A stretch of DNA of 64,000 bases, from assembly GCF_018408855.1 (NCBI RefSeq), contig NZ_AP024328.1, positions 248,001 to 312,000 of the forward strand, given 5' to 3'. Within the stretch, counting starts at the first letter, position 1. Every line of letters starts with the position of its first letter. The notes beneath the pieces are model-generated. The model ran no database searches. It was given only the letters and a program-made list of their open reading frames with translations, and was not told where the DNA came from. Both the position numbers and the translations under genes were made by a program. The stretch is from Caballeronia sp. NK8 (GTDB taxonomy: Bacteria; Pseudomonadota; Gammaproteobacteria; Burkholderiales; Burkholderiaceae). Below are positions 37,844 through 47,678 of this stretch, piece after piece.

Positions 37844-39262
37844 GTGCAAGAGAAGGCAAAAAAAAATTTCGTTGATTCCGGTGGGCCGAGCAACGGGTCG
37901 GGATCGGCCACAGGACGAAACCGTGAACTACGCATCGCGCAAATCATCCTCGCCGCGCAGCAGACGTTTCGGGAGGATGGGTACGCCGGGTTTGCGACAC
38001 GCGGGGTGGCGGGCCGCGTGGGAATCACCCTGGGAAATCTTCAGTACTACTTTCCGGTGAAAGAGGAGCTGTTACGCACAGCGCTGCAAGCTTATGTACA
38101 GCGGAAACTTGACGACTACATGAAGATCGCGCACCGGCAAGATATCGACGCGGCGCAGCGTTGTTCCGCGTTGGTCGAGCGGATGATTCTGGATATCCAC
38201 GAGACCGACCTCCCTCAGTTCCTGTTTGAAATGTTCGCATTCTCCCAGCACGCGATCTATGCTGCAGAGCTCGCCGATGAATTTCATGCGCAGTGCCGGG
38301 ACCTCTTCGCGAGGTTGTTTTCGGAGATCCAGCCTGCGCTCGCTAAAGGAGATTGCCTGGTTCGTGCAACAGTCCTCCTTGCACAGACGACTGGCATGAT
38401 GATCTTCAATCGCTATGTGGGCGATGGGGAGAAGGACTACGCGGAATTCGTACGCTTGACAAAGCGCTCCGTCAAATCGCTTGTCGAGTTGCCCCCAGAG
38501 GCCTTGAAGGGCGATGTTCCTGATGACGGTGTACGCGGCCGCCAACGGGGGATCAAGCAAAGTGCCGAACTCGGCGCGCGGGTTCAAGGGAGACTATTCA
38601 ATCTGAGCGTTGGACAAGCACGACGAGACAGTCTCTATTACCGGCCGACGGTCCAAGGAAAGCGTCGAGAGTTGAAGATTAACGAGATCATATCTTGCGC
38701 GGCCAACCTACTGGCGACGGAAGGATATGCACAGTTTACGCAGGCGCGAGTGGCGAGGGAACTCGGCATCCTGCCGTCCGCGCTTCAAAATTACTTCCCC
38801 ACGCATGACGAACTGCTCAGCTCGACAATCGACGCGTTACTGAGGGTTTATCTGGAACGCTATAAGGAAATGGGGAAGCCGAGCGGCAAACCTGCGCTCG
38901 AACGTCTGTGTGAAATTGTAGAAGATGCATTTGAGGAAGCCGTTGACCCAAGGGTAGCCCGGTTCTCGTTTGAAATATTTGCTCTGGCTCAGCACTCGGA
39001 CGGTACGCGTGAACTCGTGAGAAGTCTTTACTCTGCCTATCGGGCGATCTATGTCGGACTAGTACGCGAGATGGACGCCTCCGCAACCGCGCGCGACTGC
39101 CTGGCCCGCGCGACGCTGATCGCCGCTCAGATGGAAGGCGCGGCGATGTTAATGTTCGGAACACAGAAACAGGCGCCAGATATCAATCGCGTTTTTGAAC
39201 TGATGAGCGCCATGACAATTCGCGTGGCGTATGGGAATGTCGGCAAAAAGGGAGTGACGTGA
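37844..39262 (+). CDS. Tandem TetR regulator: two complete TetR modules in one polypeptide
   Basis: 472 residues from GTG 37844, chosen because GGAG lies 9 bases upstream and the operator-like repeats would otherwise fall inside the gene (the frame is open further up to 37580). Module 1: HTH at about 30-75 (GVAGRVGITLGNLQYYFPVK) and ligand domain to about 220. A basic linker follows. Module 2: HTH at about 275-325 (RVARELGILPSALQNYFPTH) and a second ligand domain to the end. Recognition helix 1 shares NLQYYFP with the TetR proteins at 19856 and 53022. No break between modules, so this is a real fusion. Likely regulator of the minus-strand catabolic units. Confidence 0.87.
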   Translation: MQEKAKKNFVDSGGPSNGSGSATGRNRELRIAQIILAAQQTFREDGYAGFATRGVAGRVGITLGNLQYYFPVKEELLRTALQAYVQRKLDDYMKIAHRQDIDAAQRCSALVERMILDIHETDLPQFLFEMFAFSQHAIYAAELADEFHAQCRDLFARLFSEIQPALAKGDCLVRATVLLAQTTGMMIFNRYVGDGEKDYAEFVRLTKRSVKSLVELPPEALKGDVPDDGVRGRQRGIKQSAELGARVQGRLFNLSVGQARRDSLYYRPTVQGKRRELKINEIISCAANLLATEGYAQFTQARVARELGILPSALQNYFPTHDELLSSTIDALLRVYLERYKEMGKPSGKPALERLCEIVEDAFEEAVDPRVARFSFEIFALAQHSDGTRELVRSLYSAYRAIYVGLVREMDASATARDCLARATLIAAQMEGAAMLMFGTQKQAPDINRVFELMSAMTIRVAYGNVGKKGVT

Positions 39263-39664
39263 GGCGAGAACCTTGCGCGGCCAGAACGCGACATGGGGCG
39301 ATCAACTTTGAAGTGCGACGCCGGATATGCTAAATGTGGGCACTTGACTGCGAGAAATCAGTAGCAGTTGCGGCCTAACGAACGCGTCACTTTCGCGACC
39401 GCGAAGCAGCACGATTTGAGCGAGCGGGCCATGGCCTGCTCGCTCGGTCGCTCATCTGCCTGCACCAGGCCCGCAGCATGCGCCTTCCGCTCAGTTGTCT
39501 ACGAGTGGGACTTACTTAGCCTGAATGCCGAGTTCGGTCGCGCTTTTTCGGCGAGAACCTATCCACGGCGGTATGCCCAAGCAACTGCCGCACGCCGATC
39601 GCGTTTCATGGCCGAAGCGAACTATGGCAGATCGCATCGACGAGGGAGCCTTCCCGACAAGCCA
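39263..39664. other. Gene-free stretch between convergent genes
   Basis: About 400 bases between the tandem TetR stop and the 3' end of the hydroxyacyl-CoA dehydrogenase gene. Short open frames exist on both strands but none resembles a family I know, and no clear terminator hairpin was found. It may contain decayed coding DNA. Confidence 0.4.
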
Positions 39665-40519
39665 CTACACGGTGTAGTCATACACCCCACGTCCTGACTT
39701 GCGCCCGAGGCGTCCGGCCGCGACGAGTTCGCGCAACAAGCTGCACGCGCGGTACTTCGGATCGCCGAAGTCCTTCACGAAGACGTCCATCACGGACAGG
39801 CACACATCGAGCCCGATGAGATCGGCGAGCGCGAGCGGACCGATCGGATGATTCGCGCCGAGCTTCATGCCCTCGTCGATTTCCGCCGCGCTCGCCACAC
39901 CCTCGTGCAGCACGAAGAACGCCTCGTTGATCATCGGTACGAGAATGCGGTTGACGACGAAGCCCGGCGAATTGCGCACGCCGATCGGCGACTTGTCGAT
40001 GCGCTCGGTGAGCGTGCGCACGGCCGCCGCCGTCCGGTCGCTCGTCTGCAGGCCACGAATGATCTCGACGAGCGGCATCATCGGCACGGGATTGAAGAAG
40101 TGCATGCCGACGAAGCGCGACGGGTCGGCGAGCGGCGCCGCGAGCGCGGTGATCGAGATAGACGATGTATTCGTCGCGATGATCGCATCCGTCCGCGCCG
40201 CCGCTTCGATCTGCCCGAGAATGCGCCCTTTCAGTTCGACGTTCTCGGTCGCCGCTTCGATGACGATATCGGCCGAAGCAAGGCGCGCATAGTCGGTCGA
40301 CGTCGCGATGCGCCCGAGCGCGGCATCCTGCGCCGCCGCGTCGAGCTTGCCGTTGGAGACGAGCCGCGCAAGGCTCGCCCGGACTGCCGCACTGCCCTTG
40401 CCGAGCGCCGCTTCGCTGACGTCGATCATCACGACGTCGAGCCCCGCGACGGCCGCCGCCTGCGCGATGCCGCTGCCCATCGTACCCGCGCCCACGACGC
40501 CGATCGTTTCGATATTCAT
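39665..40519 (-). CDS. 3-hydroxyacyl-CoA (3-hydroxybutyryl-CoA) dehydrogenase
   Basis: 284 residues from ATG 40519 (MNIETIGVVGAGTMGSGIAQ). NAD-dependent oxidation of L-3-hydroxyacyl-CoA to the 3-keto form. The Rossmann GxGxxG is at 9-14; the catalytic His-Glu pair region is FVGMHFFNPVPMMPLVEII; the C-terminal helical domain has GFVVNRILVPMINEAFFVL and GANHPIGPLALADLIGLDV. An in-frame extension to 40615 lies inside the thiolase 3' end and was rejected. Last gene of the operon below AraC. PaaH and Hbd are close relatives. Confidence 0.93.
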   Translation of the reverse strand: MNIETIGVVGAGTMGSGIAQAAAVAGLDVVMIDVSEAALGKGSAAVRASLARLVSNGKLDAAAQDAALGRIATSTDYARLASADIVIEAATENVELKGRILGQIEAAARTDAIIATNTSSISITALAAPLADPSRFVGMHFFNPVPMMPLVEIIRGLQTSDRTAAAVRTLTERIDKSPIGVRNSPGFVVNRILVPMINEAFFVLHEGVASAAEIDEGMKLGANHPIGPLALADLIGLDVCLSVMDVFVKDFGDPKYRACSLLRELVAAGRLGRKSGRGVYDYTV

Positions 40520-40538
40520 GGAATGTCCCTCGATTCGA

Positions 40539-41734
40539 TCACTGAAGATTTTCGAAGATCGCCGCGATCCCCTGACCGCCGCCGATGCACATCGTGACGA
40601 GCGCGTACCGGCCACCGGTGCGCTTCAGTTCATACAGCGCCTTGACGGTGATGAGCGCGCCCGTCGCGCCGACCGGATGGCCAAGCGAAATGCCCGAGCC
40701 GTTCGGATTGACCTTGCTCGGATCCAGTCCCAGCTCTTGCGTGACCGCGCAGGCCTGTGCGGCGAAGGCCTCGTTGGCTTCGATCACATCGAGTTGCGCC
40801 ACGTCGAGACCCGCGCGTTCGAGCGCCTTGCGCGTCGCCGGCACGGGGCCGATGCCCATATAGGCCGGATCGACACCCGCATGCGCGTAGGACACGAGCC
40901 GTGCGAGCGGCCGCGCGCCGCGCCGCTCGGCTTCGCCGCGCTCCATCAGGAGCACGGCCGCCGCCGCGTCGTTGATGCCCGAGGCGTTGCCGGCCGTCAC
41001 CGTGCCGTTCTCCTTGACGAACACCGGCTTCAGGGTTTCGAAGTCCCTGGCGCTCGCATCGAGGCGCACGTGCTCGTCGGTGTCGAAGACCGCTTCGCCC
41101 TTTTTCGTGCGCAGCGTGACCGGCAGGATCTGGTCGCGGAAGCGTCCTTCCGCGATCGCACGCTCGCACGGCGATGCGATTCGAGCGCGAGCGCGTCCTG
41201 CGCATCGCGGGCAATGCCGTATTTGCGCGCGACGTTCTCCGCCGTCACGCCCATATGAATCGTCTGGAACGGGTCGTGCAGCGCGCCGAGCATCATGTCG
41301 ACGAGCTTCCCGTCGCCCATGCGCTGGCCGAAGCGCGCGCCCGGCAACGCGTACAGCGCGCGGCTCATGGATTCGGCGCCGCCGCCGATGACGACGTCCG
41401 CATCGCCCAGCAGAATGGTCTGCGCGGCCGAGACGATCGCCTGCAGGCCTGAGCCGCACAGGCGGTTCACCGTCAGCGCCGGCACGTGCTGCGCGACGCC
41501 GCCGTTGATCGCCGCGACACGCGCGAGATACATGTCCTTCGGCTCCGTATGCACCACGTGGCCGAACACGACGTGGCTCACTTCATCGCCCGTGACGTTC
41601 GCGCGCTGGAGCACTTCGCGCACGGTCATCGCGCCCAGTTCGGTCGGCGCGAAATCCTTCAGACTGCCGCCGAAATCGCCGATCGCGGTTCGCACGCCGC
41701 TCACCACGACTACTTCACGTTTTGCTTCGCTCAT
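40539..41734 (-). pseudogene. Acetyl-CoA C-acyltransferase (thiolase), one frameshift
   Basis: Biosynthetic/degradative thiolase of about 398 residues. Start [20 protein letters not shown] at 41734. Nucleophile Cys93 is in VNRLCGSGLQAIVSAAQTI. The C-terminal active-site residues are in VIEANEAFAAQAC, SGISLGHPVGATGALITVKA and ALVTMCIGGGQGIA. The frame breaks near 41185 (after ALESHRRA); the rest is open in the next frame from AIAEGRFRDQILPV. Resembles BktB/PhaA-type enzymes. It lies 19 bases upstream of the hydroxyacyl-CoA dehydrogenase gene and 39 bases below ETF-QO. Confidence 0.9.
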
Positions 41735-41773
41735 TGATTCGCTCCGGTTCGTTTGCGCGTGCGCGCCGCGCGA

Positions 41774-43488
41774 TTACATGTTCGGATAGTTCGGCCCGCC
41801 GCCGCCTTCCGGCGTCACCCATACGATGTTCTGCGTCGGGTCCTTGATGTCGCAGGTCTTGCAGTGCACGCAATTCTGCGCATTGATCTGCAGCCGGTCT
41901 TCGTCCTTGCCGTCCGTCTCGTCTCTGACGAACTCGTACACGCCCCGCCGGACAGAAGCGCGCTTCCGGGCCCGCATAGGTGCGCAGATTGACGTCGATG
42001 GGCACGTTCCCGTCTTTCAGCGTCAGATGCGCGGCTGGTTCTCTTTCGTGATTGGTGTTCGAAATGAACACGGAAGACAGCCGGTCGTACGTCAGCTTGC
42101 CGTCCGGCTTCGGATAGATCGATCGGCGTGCACTGCGCGGCAGGCTTGAGCGTCTCGTGATCCGCGTGCCGGTGATGCAGCGTCCACGGGCACCTTGCCC
42201 GCCAGGCAGCTTCTGCTCGATCCCACCATCAGCGTGCCGAGGTAGAGGCCCTTGCCCATCCATTGCTTGAAGTTGCGCGCGCGGTGCAGTTCCGTGTGCA
42301 GCCAGGGAGCGCCGGAACGACTCCGGATAGGCCTCCAGCTCGTCCGATTCCGCCCGGCCTGCAAGGCGGTCGAATGCGCATCGGCGGCGAGCATGCCGGT
42401 CTTGAGCGCCGCGTGCGAGCCTTGATGCGCGACGCGTTGAGAAAGCCCGCATCGGTCACCCGACGAGCGCGCCGCCCGGAAACACCAGCTTCGGCAAGCT
42501 CATCAACCCGCCCGCCGCGATCGGCGCGCGCGCCGTACGACACGCGCTTGCCGCTTCGAGGAACGTGCGGATCCGCCGGGTGCGTCTTGTAGCGCTGAAA
42601 TTCCTCGAATGGCGAGAGATACGGGTTCGTATATCCGAGGCCGACGACGAAGCCGACCATCACCTGATGATTGTCGAGGTGATAGAGGAACGAGCCGCCA
42701 TAAGTGTCGTCTGGAGCGGCCAGCCGGCCGTGTGAATGACGAGCCCGGGCTTGTGCTGCGCCGGATCGATCTCCCACAACTCCTTGATGCCGATGCCGTA
42801 CACCTGTGGATCGACGCCCTCGCGCAGGCCGAAGCGCGCCGACAGCTGCCGCGCGAGATGACCGCGCGCGCCTTCGCACGAACAGCGTGTACTTCGCGTG
42901 ACAGCTCCATGCCGAGCTGAAACGCCTCGGTCGGCTGTCCGTCGCGGCCGACGCCCACGTTGCCCGTCGCGACGGCCCTTGACCGAGCCGTCATCGTGAT
43001 AGAGCACTTCGGCGGCGGCGAAGCTCGCGAAGATCTCGACGCCCAGTGCTTCGGCCTGCTGACCCCAGCCAGCGCGTCAGGTTCGCAGAGGCTGATCACG
43101 TAGTTGCCGTGATTCCTGAAGTTCTCCGGCAGCGCCCAGTTCGGCACGGCCCGCGCGCCTGCTTCCGACAGGAACAGAAAGCGGTCCTCGGTCACGGCGA
43201 CATCGAGCGGCGCGCCTTGCGCTTTCCAGTCGGGAATGAGCTCGTCGAGCGCACGCGGGTCCATGACCGCGCCCGACAGAATATGCGCGCCGATTTCCGA
43301 GCCCTTTTCGAGCACGCACACGCTGATCTCGGCGCCCTGCTCCGCCGCGCGCTGCTTCAGGCGAATCGCGGCGGACAGTCCGGCGGGCCCGCCGCCGACG
43401 ATCACCACGTCGTACTCCATCGATTCACGCGGACCGTATTGCTCGATCCAGTTCGTCGACGCCTCCGTGCGGCGTTGTCCAACGTCAT
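41774..43488 (-). pseudogene. Electron transfer flavoprotein-ubiquinone oxidoreductase, many frameshifts
   Basis: Membrane-associated FAD and 4Fe-4S protein that passes electrons from ETF to ubiquinone. The start is MTLDNAA at 43488 with GAAGGAGGCGGT upstream; one base shift later comes NWIEQYGPRESMEYDVVIVG. The FAD motif is VVIVGGGPAGLSAAIRLKQ. Middle segments are scattered over all three frames. The C-terminal cluster domain ([20 protein letters not shown]) is intact and ends at 41774. At least ten single-base shifts are needed. The span (about 571 codons) equals a normal ETF-QO. Confidence 0.9.
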
Positions 43489-43526
43489 ACCGCCTCCTTC
43501 TCTCAGGCTCAGGACACGCGTACGCG

Positions 43527-45331
43527 TCAGAATTGCGCTTCGTTCAATGCGAACAGCGGATCGTCGCCGTGCGCGCTGACGATGGCGGTTTCGAGTCCGC
43601 GGGCCCCGCGTCAGCACGTATTCGGAGAAGCAGTGCGCGGTCGCGATCTTCGCGCCGTAGAACTGCAGGTCTTCGGCCCGCTTGCGTTGTGCCGCGAGCA
43701 GCGCACGCGCCATCTGCCAGCCCGACAGCACGATGCCCGCGAGCTTCAGATACGGCACGCTGCCGGCGAACACCGCGTTCGGGTCGCGCTTGCCCGATTC
43801 GAGCACGTAGGCGACGAACGTTCGCGAGCGCCTCGCGTCCATCGGAAAGACGGCGGTGCATCGCCTCGAAAACGCGCGCGGCATCGGCGGCATCGGTCGA
43901 TCGCAACGCTTCGAGCGTCGCGTCGATTTCCTCGAGCAGCGCATGCGCCGCCGCGCCGCCGTCGCGAAGCGTCTTGCGGCCGACGAGATCGTTGGCCTGA
44001 ATCGCCGTCGTGCCTTCATAGATCGACAGGATCCGCGCGTCGCGATAGAACTGGGCCGCGCCCGTCTCCTCGATGAAGCCCATCCCGCCATGCACCCTGA
44101 ACGCCAAGGCTCGTCACGTCGATGGCCATTTCGGTGCTCCAGCCTTTCACGATCGGCACGAGATATTCGTTGATCGCCTGATGCCTTGCGCGGCTCGCCG
44201 CGTCCTCGTCGTGATGCGCGAAATCCGCGTGCGCGGCCGCGATATAGGCGAGCGCACGCGCGCCTTCGGTCAGCGCGCGCATGAGGCCGAGCATCCGGCG
44301 CACATCGGGGTGGCGGATGATCGCGACCGAGCCCGCGTCCGAACCGTCGACGGGCGGCTCTGAATCCGCTCCTTCGCATACGCGGCGGCCTTCTGATAAG
44401 CCGCGTCGGACAGCGCGATGCCCTGCAGACCGACGCCGAAGCGCGCCGCGTTCATCATGATGAACATGTACTCGAGACCGCGATTCTCCTCGCCCACGAG
44501 ATAGCCGGTTGCGCCGCCATTGTCGCCGTACTGGAGCACGGCCGTCGGACTCGCCTTGATCCCGAGCTTGTGCTCGATGGACACGCAGTGGACGTCATTG
44601 CGCGCGCCGAGGCTGCCGTCGTCGTTCAGCAGGAATTTGGGCACGAGGAACAGCGAGATGCCCTTTACCCCTTCTGGCGCATCCGGCGTGCGAGCCAGCA
44701 CGAGATGGACGATGTTCTCGGCCATGTCGTGCTCGCCCCAGGTGATGAAGATCTTGGTGCCGGACACCTTGTAGGTGCCGCCGCCCTGCGGCTCGGCGCG
44801 CGAACGCACGAGCGACAGATCGGAGCCCGCCTGCGGCTCGGTCAGATTCATCGTGCCGGTCCACGCGCCCTCGACCAGCTTCGGCAGAAAGCGCGCCTTC
44901 AACTCCGCCGAGCCCGCGGTCAGCAATGCCTCGATGGCGCCGTCGGTGAGCAGCGGGCACAGCGCGAAGGAAAGGTTGGAAGCGTTGAGCATCTCGATGC
45001 ACGGCGACGCGACCAGCTTAGCGAGCCCCTGACCGCCGAATTCCACCGGATGGCTGATGCCTTGCCAGCCGCCCTCAATGAATTGGCGGTAGGCATCACC
45101 GAAACCGGCCGTCGCCGCGACCTCGCCGTCGTACCACGTGCTCGGGCGCTGGTCGCCCTGCGCGTTCAGTGGCGCGATGACTTCCGCGGCAAGCTTCGCC
45201 CCTTCGTCGAGAACGGCTTGCGCGGTGTCGGCATTCGAATCGCCGAGACCGCTGAGCTGGCTGACGCTTGCAATATCTGCCAGCTCTTCGAGTACGAACA
45301 TCATGTCCTTGACGGGGGCTGCATAAGTCAT
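43527..45331 (-). pseudogene. Acyl-CoA dehydrogenase (about 600 aa, C-terminal extension type), frameshifted
   Basis: Long-type acyl-CoA dehydrogenase resembling the FadE5/phenylpropionyl class. Start MTYAAPVKDMMFVLEELADI at 45331. The FAD/substrate domain is open to about 44350: GTMNLTEPQAGSDLSLVRSR and KVSGTKIFITWGEHDM. The C-terminal region continues in other frames: [40 protein letters not shown], then [16 protein letters not shown] and the tail [12 protein letters not shown] to a stop at 43527. At least four shifts. First enzyme gene of the operon with ETF-QO, thiolase and 3-hydroxyacyl-CoA dehydrogenase. Confidence 0.9.
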
Positions 45332-45503
45332 CGCCGACTCCAGGTGCATGGCCGGTCAACTGGCAGGCCATATGGCAACAAATACGGATGTGTTGCCGCG
45401 CATGGTATCAACGGGTCTGCATTTCCCCGTTATCTGAAACTGCCCTTTTATTGACAAAATCTGCCAAACATAAAATCGACGCCAGCCGATTTGCGGTCGC
45501 AGC

Positions 45504-46508
45504 TCAGTCGGCTTTCTTCTGTCTGTAGGCGGCCGGCGTGCTGCCGGTCCAGTGGCGGAATGCGCGATGGAACGCGGTCGAATTGTCGAATCCGACATCG
45601 AAGGCGATCGCCGCGATCGCATCGTCCGAACGGGTGAGACGCTGAATGGCGATGTCGCGCCGCACTTCGTCCTTGATCGCCTGGAAGGACGTTCCCTCCG
45701 CGTCGAGACGCCTGCACAGCGTCCGCACCGAGTAGTGCAGCTGCTGCGCGACGGCGTCGACGGTTGGCGTCTTCGGCAAGCCCGCGGCGATGCACTGGCG
45801 CACCTGGTGACACACCATCTCGTCGGTGAACGACACGAAAATCCAGTCCTCCGGCGCACGCTGAAGGAATGCGTCGAGATCCGACTTTCGCTGCCGGATG
45901 GGACGATCGAGATAGGCGGCATCGAACGCGATCAGCGTGCGATCGCACCCGAAACGCACCGGTCCCGGAAACAGATACAGCAGGTCGCCGGGCTGCGCCG
46001 GCCGCAGAAACTCGAATGCCGCTTCGGCGAGCGGAATCTTCTGGCGTATGAGCCACGACGCGACGCCATGCACGAGCTTCAGCACGAGCTCCCGCGCAAG
46101 CGCGCTTGCCTTCGGGCCCTTCGGATTCGCGACGAATTCGACGATCGCGTAAGCGCCTTCCCGGCGCGACACGAGCTGGAATTCATCGAGGACCAGATGA
46201 AAGAACTGGCCGAAACGATGCAGCGCCACTTCGAGACGCGGCGCATCGAGAAGGCTCAGGCACAGGAACTTGAGCGTGCCGTTGCGCAGCGGACGCGCGA
46301 AGATCCCCGGCATCTCGTCATCGAGTTCCATGGCGAGCAGGCGGTAGAGCGTCGAGAACTGCTCCTGCGTGACGCGCGCGGCGGGCATGCCGAGCAGGTC
46401 GTGAGGAATGCCGGAATGCTCGGCGAGACGCGCGACCGCGGCCCGGTCGGCGCCGGAAAGGAAACCGTTGACGACAGATATCGGAACCGTGGCAGAAAAT
46501 CGCTTCAT
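45504..46508 (-). CDS. AraC-family regulator with AraC_N-type ligand domain
   Basis: 334 residues from ATG 46508 (MKRFSATVPISVVNGFLSGA). The frame is open to 46652 but the upstream part has no resemblance. The N-terminal two thirds match the AraC_N ligand-binding domain found in OruR/ArgR-like regulators. Two HTH motifs are at the C-terminus: VDAVAQQLHYSVRTLCRRLD and IAAIAFDVGFDNSTAFHRAF. It is encoded 172 bases upstream of, and on the same strand as, the acyl-CoA dehydrogenase operon and probably controls it. The ligand is not predictable; fatty-acyl or amino-acid effectors occur in the family. Confidence 0.9.
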   Translation of the reverse strand: MKRFSATVPISVVNGFLSGADRAAVARLAEHSGIPHDLLGMPAARVTQEQFSTLYRLLAMELDDEMPGIFARPLRNGTLKFLCLSLLDAPRLEVALHRFGQFFHLVLDEFQLVSRREGAYAIVEFVANPKGPKASALARELVLKLVHGVASWLIRQKIPLAEAAFEFLRPAQPGDLLYLFPGPVRFGCDRTLIAFDAAYLDRPIRQRKSDLDAFLQRAPEDWIFVSFTDEMVCHQVRQCIAAGLPKTPTVDAVAQQLHYSVRTLCRRLDAEGTSFQAIKDEVRRDIAIQRLTRSDDAIAAIAFDVGFDNSTAFHRAFRHWTGSTPAAYRQKKAD

Positions 46509-46979
46509 GACTTGGTCGTGGCATACACCTGAATCGAGCACGTAACTCGCAAGGCGTCCGGTAAGCCGGGAGGGCAGATCGAGACGCGTCGTGGTTCCAA
46601 CGCTGTCGAGCATGCGCGAGCGCCGGCTGCAGCAGCGTGTAACGTATCTCAATCAGCCGTCTTCGAGCACGTTTAAAGGGCAGTATGGCATCGCGCATCA
46701 ACAACCGGCCTACTGCCAGGTATCTTCGTGCTGATATATCCCCCTCGACAGACCACTCGTCTCAAGTCGTGTGCCACACCGGCTCGGGACGACGCCCTCA
46801 GAGACGCCCCTTCATTTACGCTTCATTGAAGCGATTCCCCGCTTCGCCTCGAGGGAGGTTGTCCTGGTATTCGCAAGCGCCATCACCGCTACGAATACCC
46901 CCTCATTCAAGAAATAAAGTTCGTCAATACCAGTGTCGCCCCTAAGCTTGCTTGACCGACTCGGATCGCGGAAGAAGCA
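46509..46979. other. Divergent intergenic region
   Basis: About 470 bases between the minus-strand AraC gene and the plus-strand histidine phosphatase gene. No coding frame is supported. It must hold both promoters; I could not assign -35/-10 boxes with confidence. Confidence 0.45.
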
Positions 46980-47654
46980 ATGGCAGAACTCTTTTTGGTA
47001 CGGCACGGACAGGCGTCACTGGGCAGCCAAAACTACGATTGTCTTTCGGACACCGGCAAGCGGCAGAGCATCTGGCTCGGCGAGCACTTCGCGCTCAATG
47101 GTCTCAAATTCGACCGGGTGGTGACAGGCTCGCTGCTGCGTCACGCTCAGACGCTCGATGCGATTCGCCTGGCCACACCGGGTATAAATGTCGAATGGGA
47201 GATTCATCCCGGACTCGATGAATACGATTTTCACGCGCTCTTTCGCGCTCTGCGCGATGAAGATCTCAGGCTCGTCGAGTCCGCGAAACGCAGTCCGCGC
47301 GAGTTCTTCAAGGCATTGCGGGCGGTCCTGCACCTCTGGTGCGAAGGTGCACTGGATGATCGTGTGCCCGAGACGTGGCGAGCGTTTCAGCAGCGCGTAG
47401 CGGTTGCGCGCACTGCCATTCAGCAGAGCGACGCACGACGCGTTTTGGTGGTCACTTCCGGTGGCGTGATCGGCGCGTTCATGCAGCAGATCCTGCAAGC
47501 GCCTACTGCGATGGCAATCGAGCTCAACATGCAGATCCGCAACAGCAGCGTCACGCATTGCTTCTTCAACCACGAAACGATTCATCTATCGAGCTTCAAC
47601 GGCATCGCCCATCTCGACGATCCACAACGTCACGCGTTTCAAACCTACGGTTAA
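46980..47654 (+). CDS. Histidine phosphatase family protein
   Basis: 224 residues. The phosphohistidine motif LFLVRHGQASLG is at the N-terminus; later SLLRHAQTLDAI and VLVVTSGGVIGAFMQQI supply the second Arg and the second catalytic histidine area, where TSGG replaces the usual SHGG, so one catalytic His appears absent. The first gene of a four-gene plus-strand set: histidine phosphatase, APH-type kinase, SDR, acyl-CoA dehydrogenase (spacings 24, 36 and 24 bases). A phosphate-transfer role beside a kinase and an acyl-CoA dehydrogenase is suggestive. Confidence 0.87.
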   Translation: MAELFLVRHGQASLGSQNYDCLSDTGKRQSIWLGEHFALNGLKFDRVVTGSLLRHAQTLDAIRLATPGINVEWEIHPGLDEYDFHALFRALRDEDLRLVESAKRSPREFFKALRAVLHLWCEGALDDRVPETWRAFQQRVAVARTAIQQSDARRVLVVTSGGVIGAFMQQILQAPTAMAIELNMQIRNSSVTHCFFNHETIHLSSFNGIAHLDDPQRHAFQTYG

Positions 47655-47678
47655 TCTACCCGTCAAGCATCGAATGAT

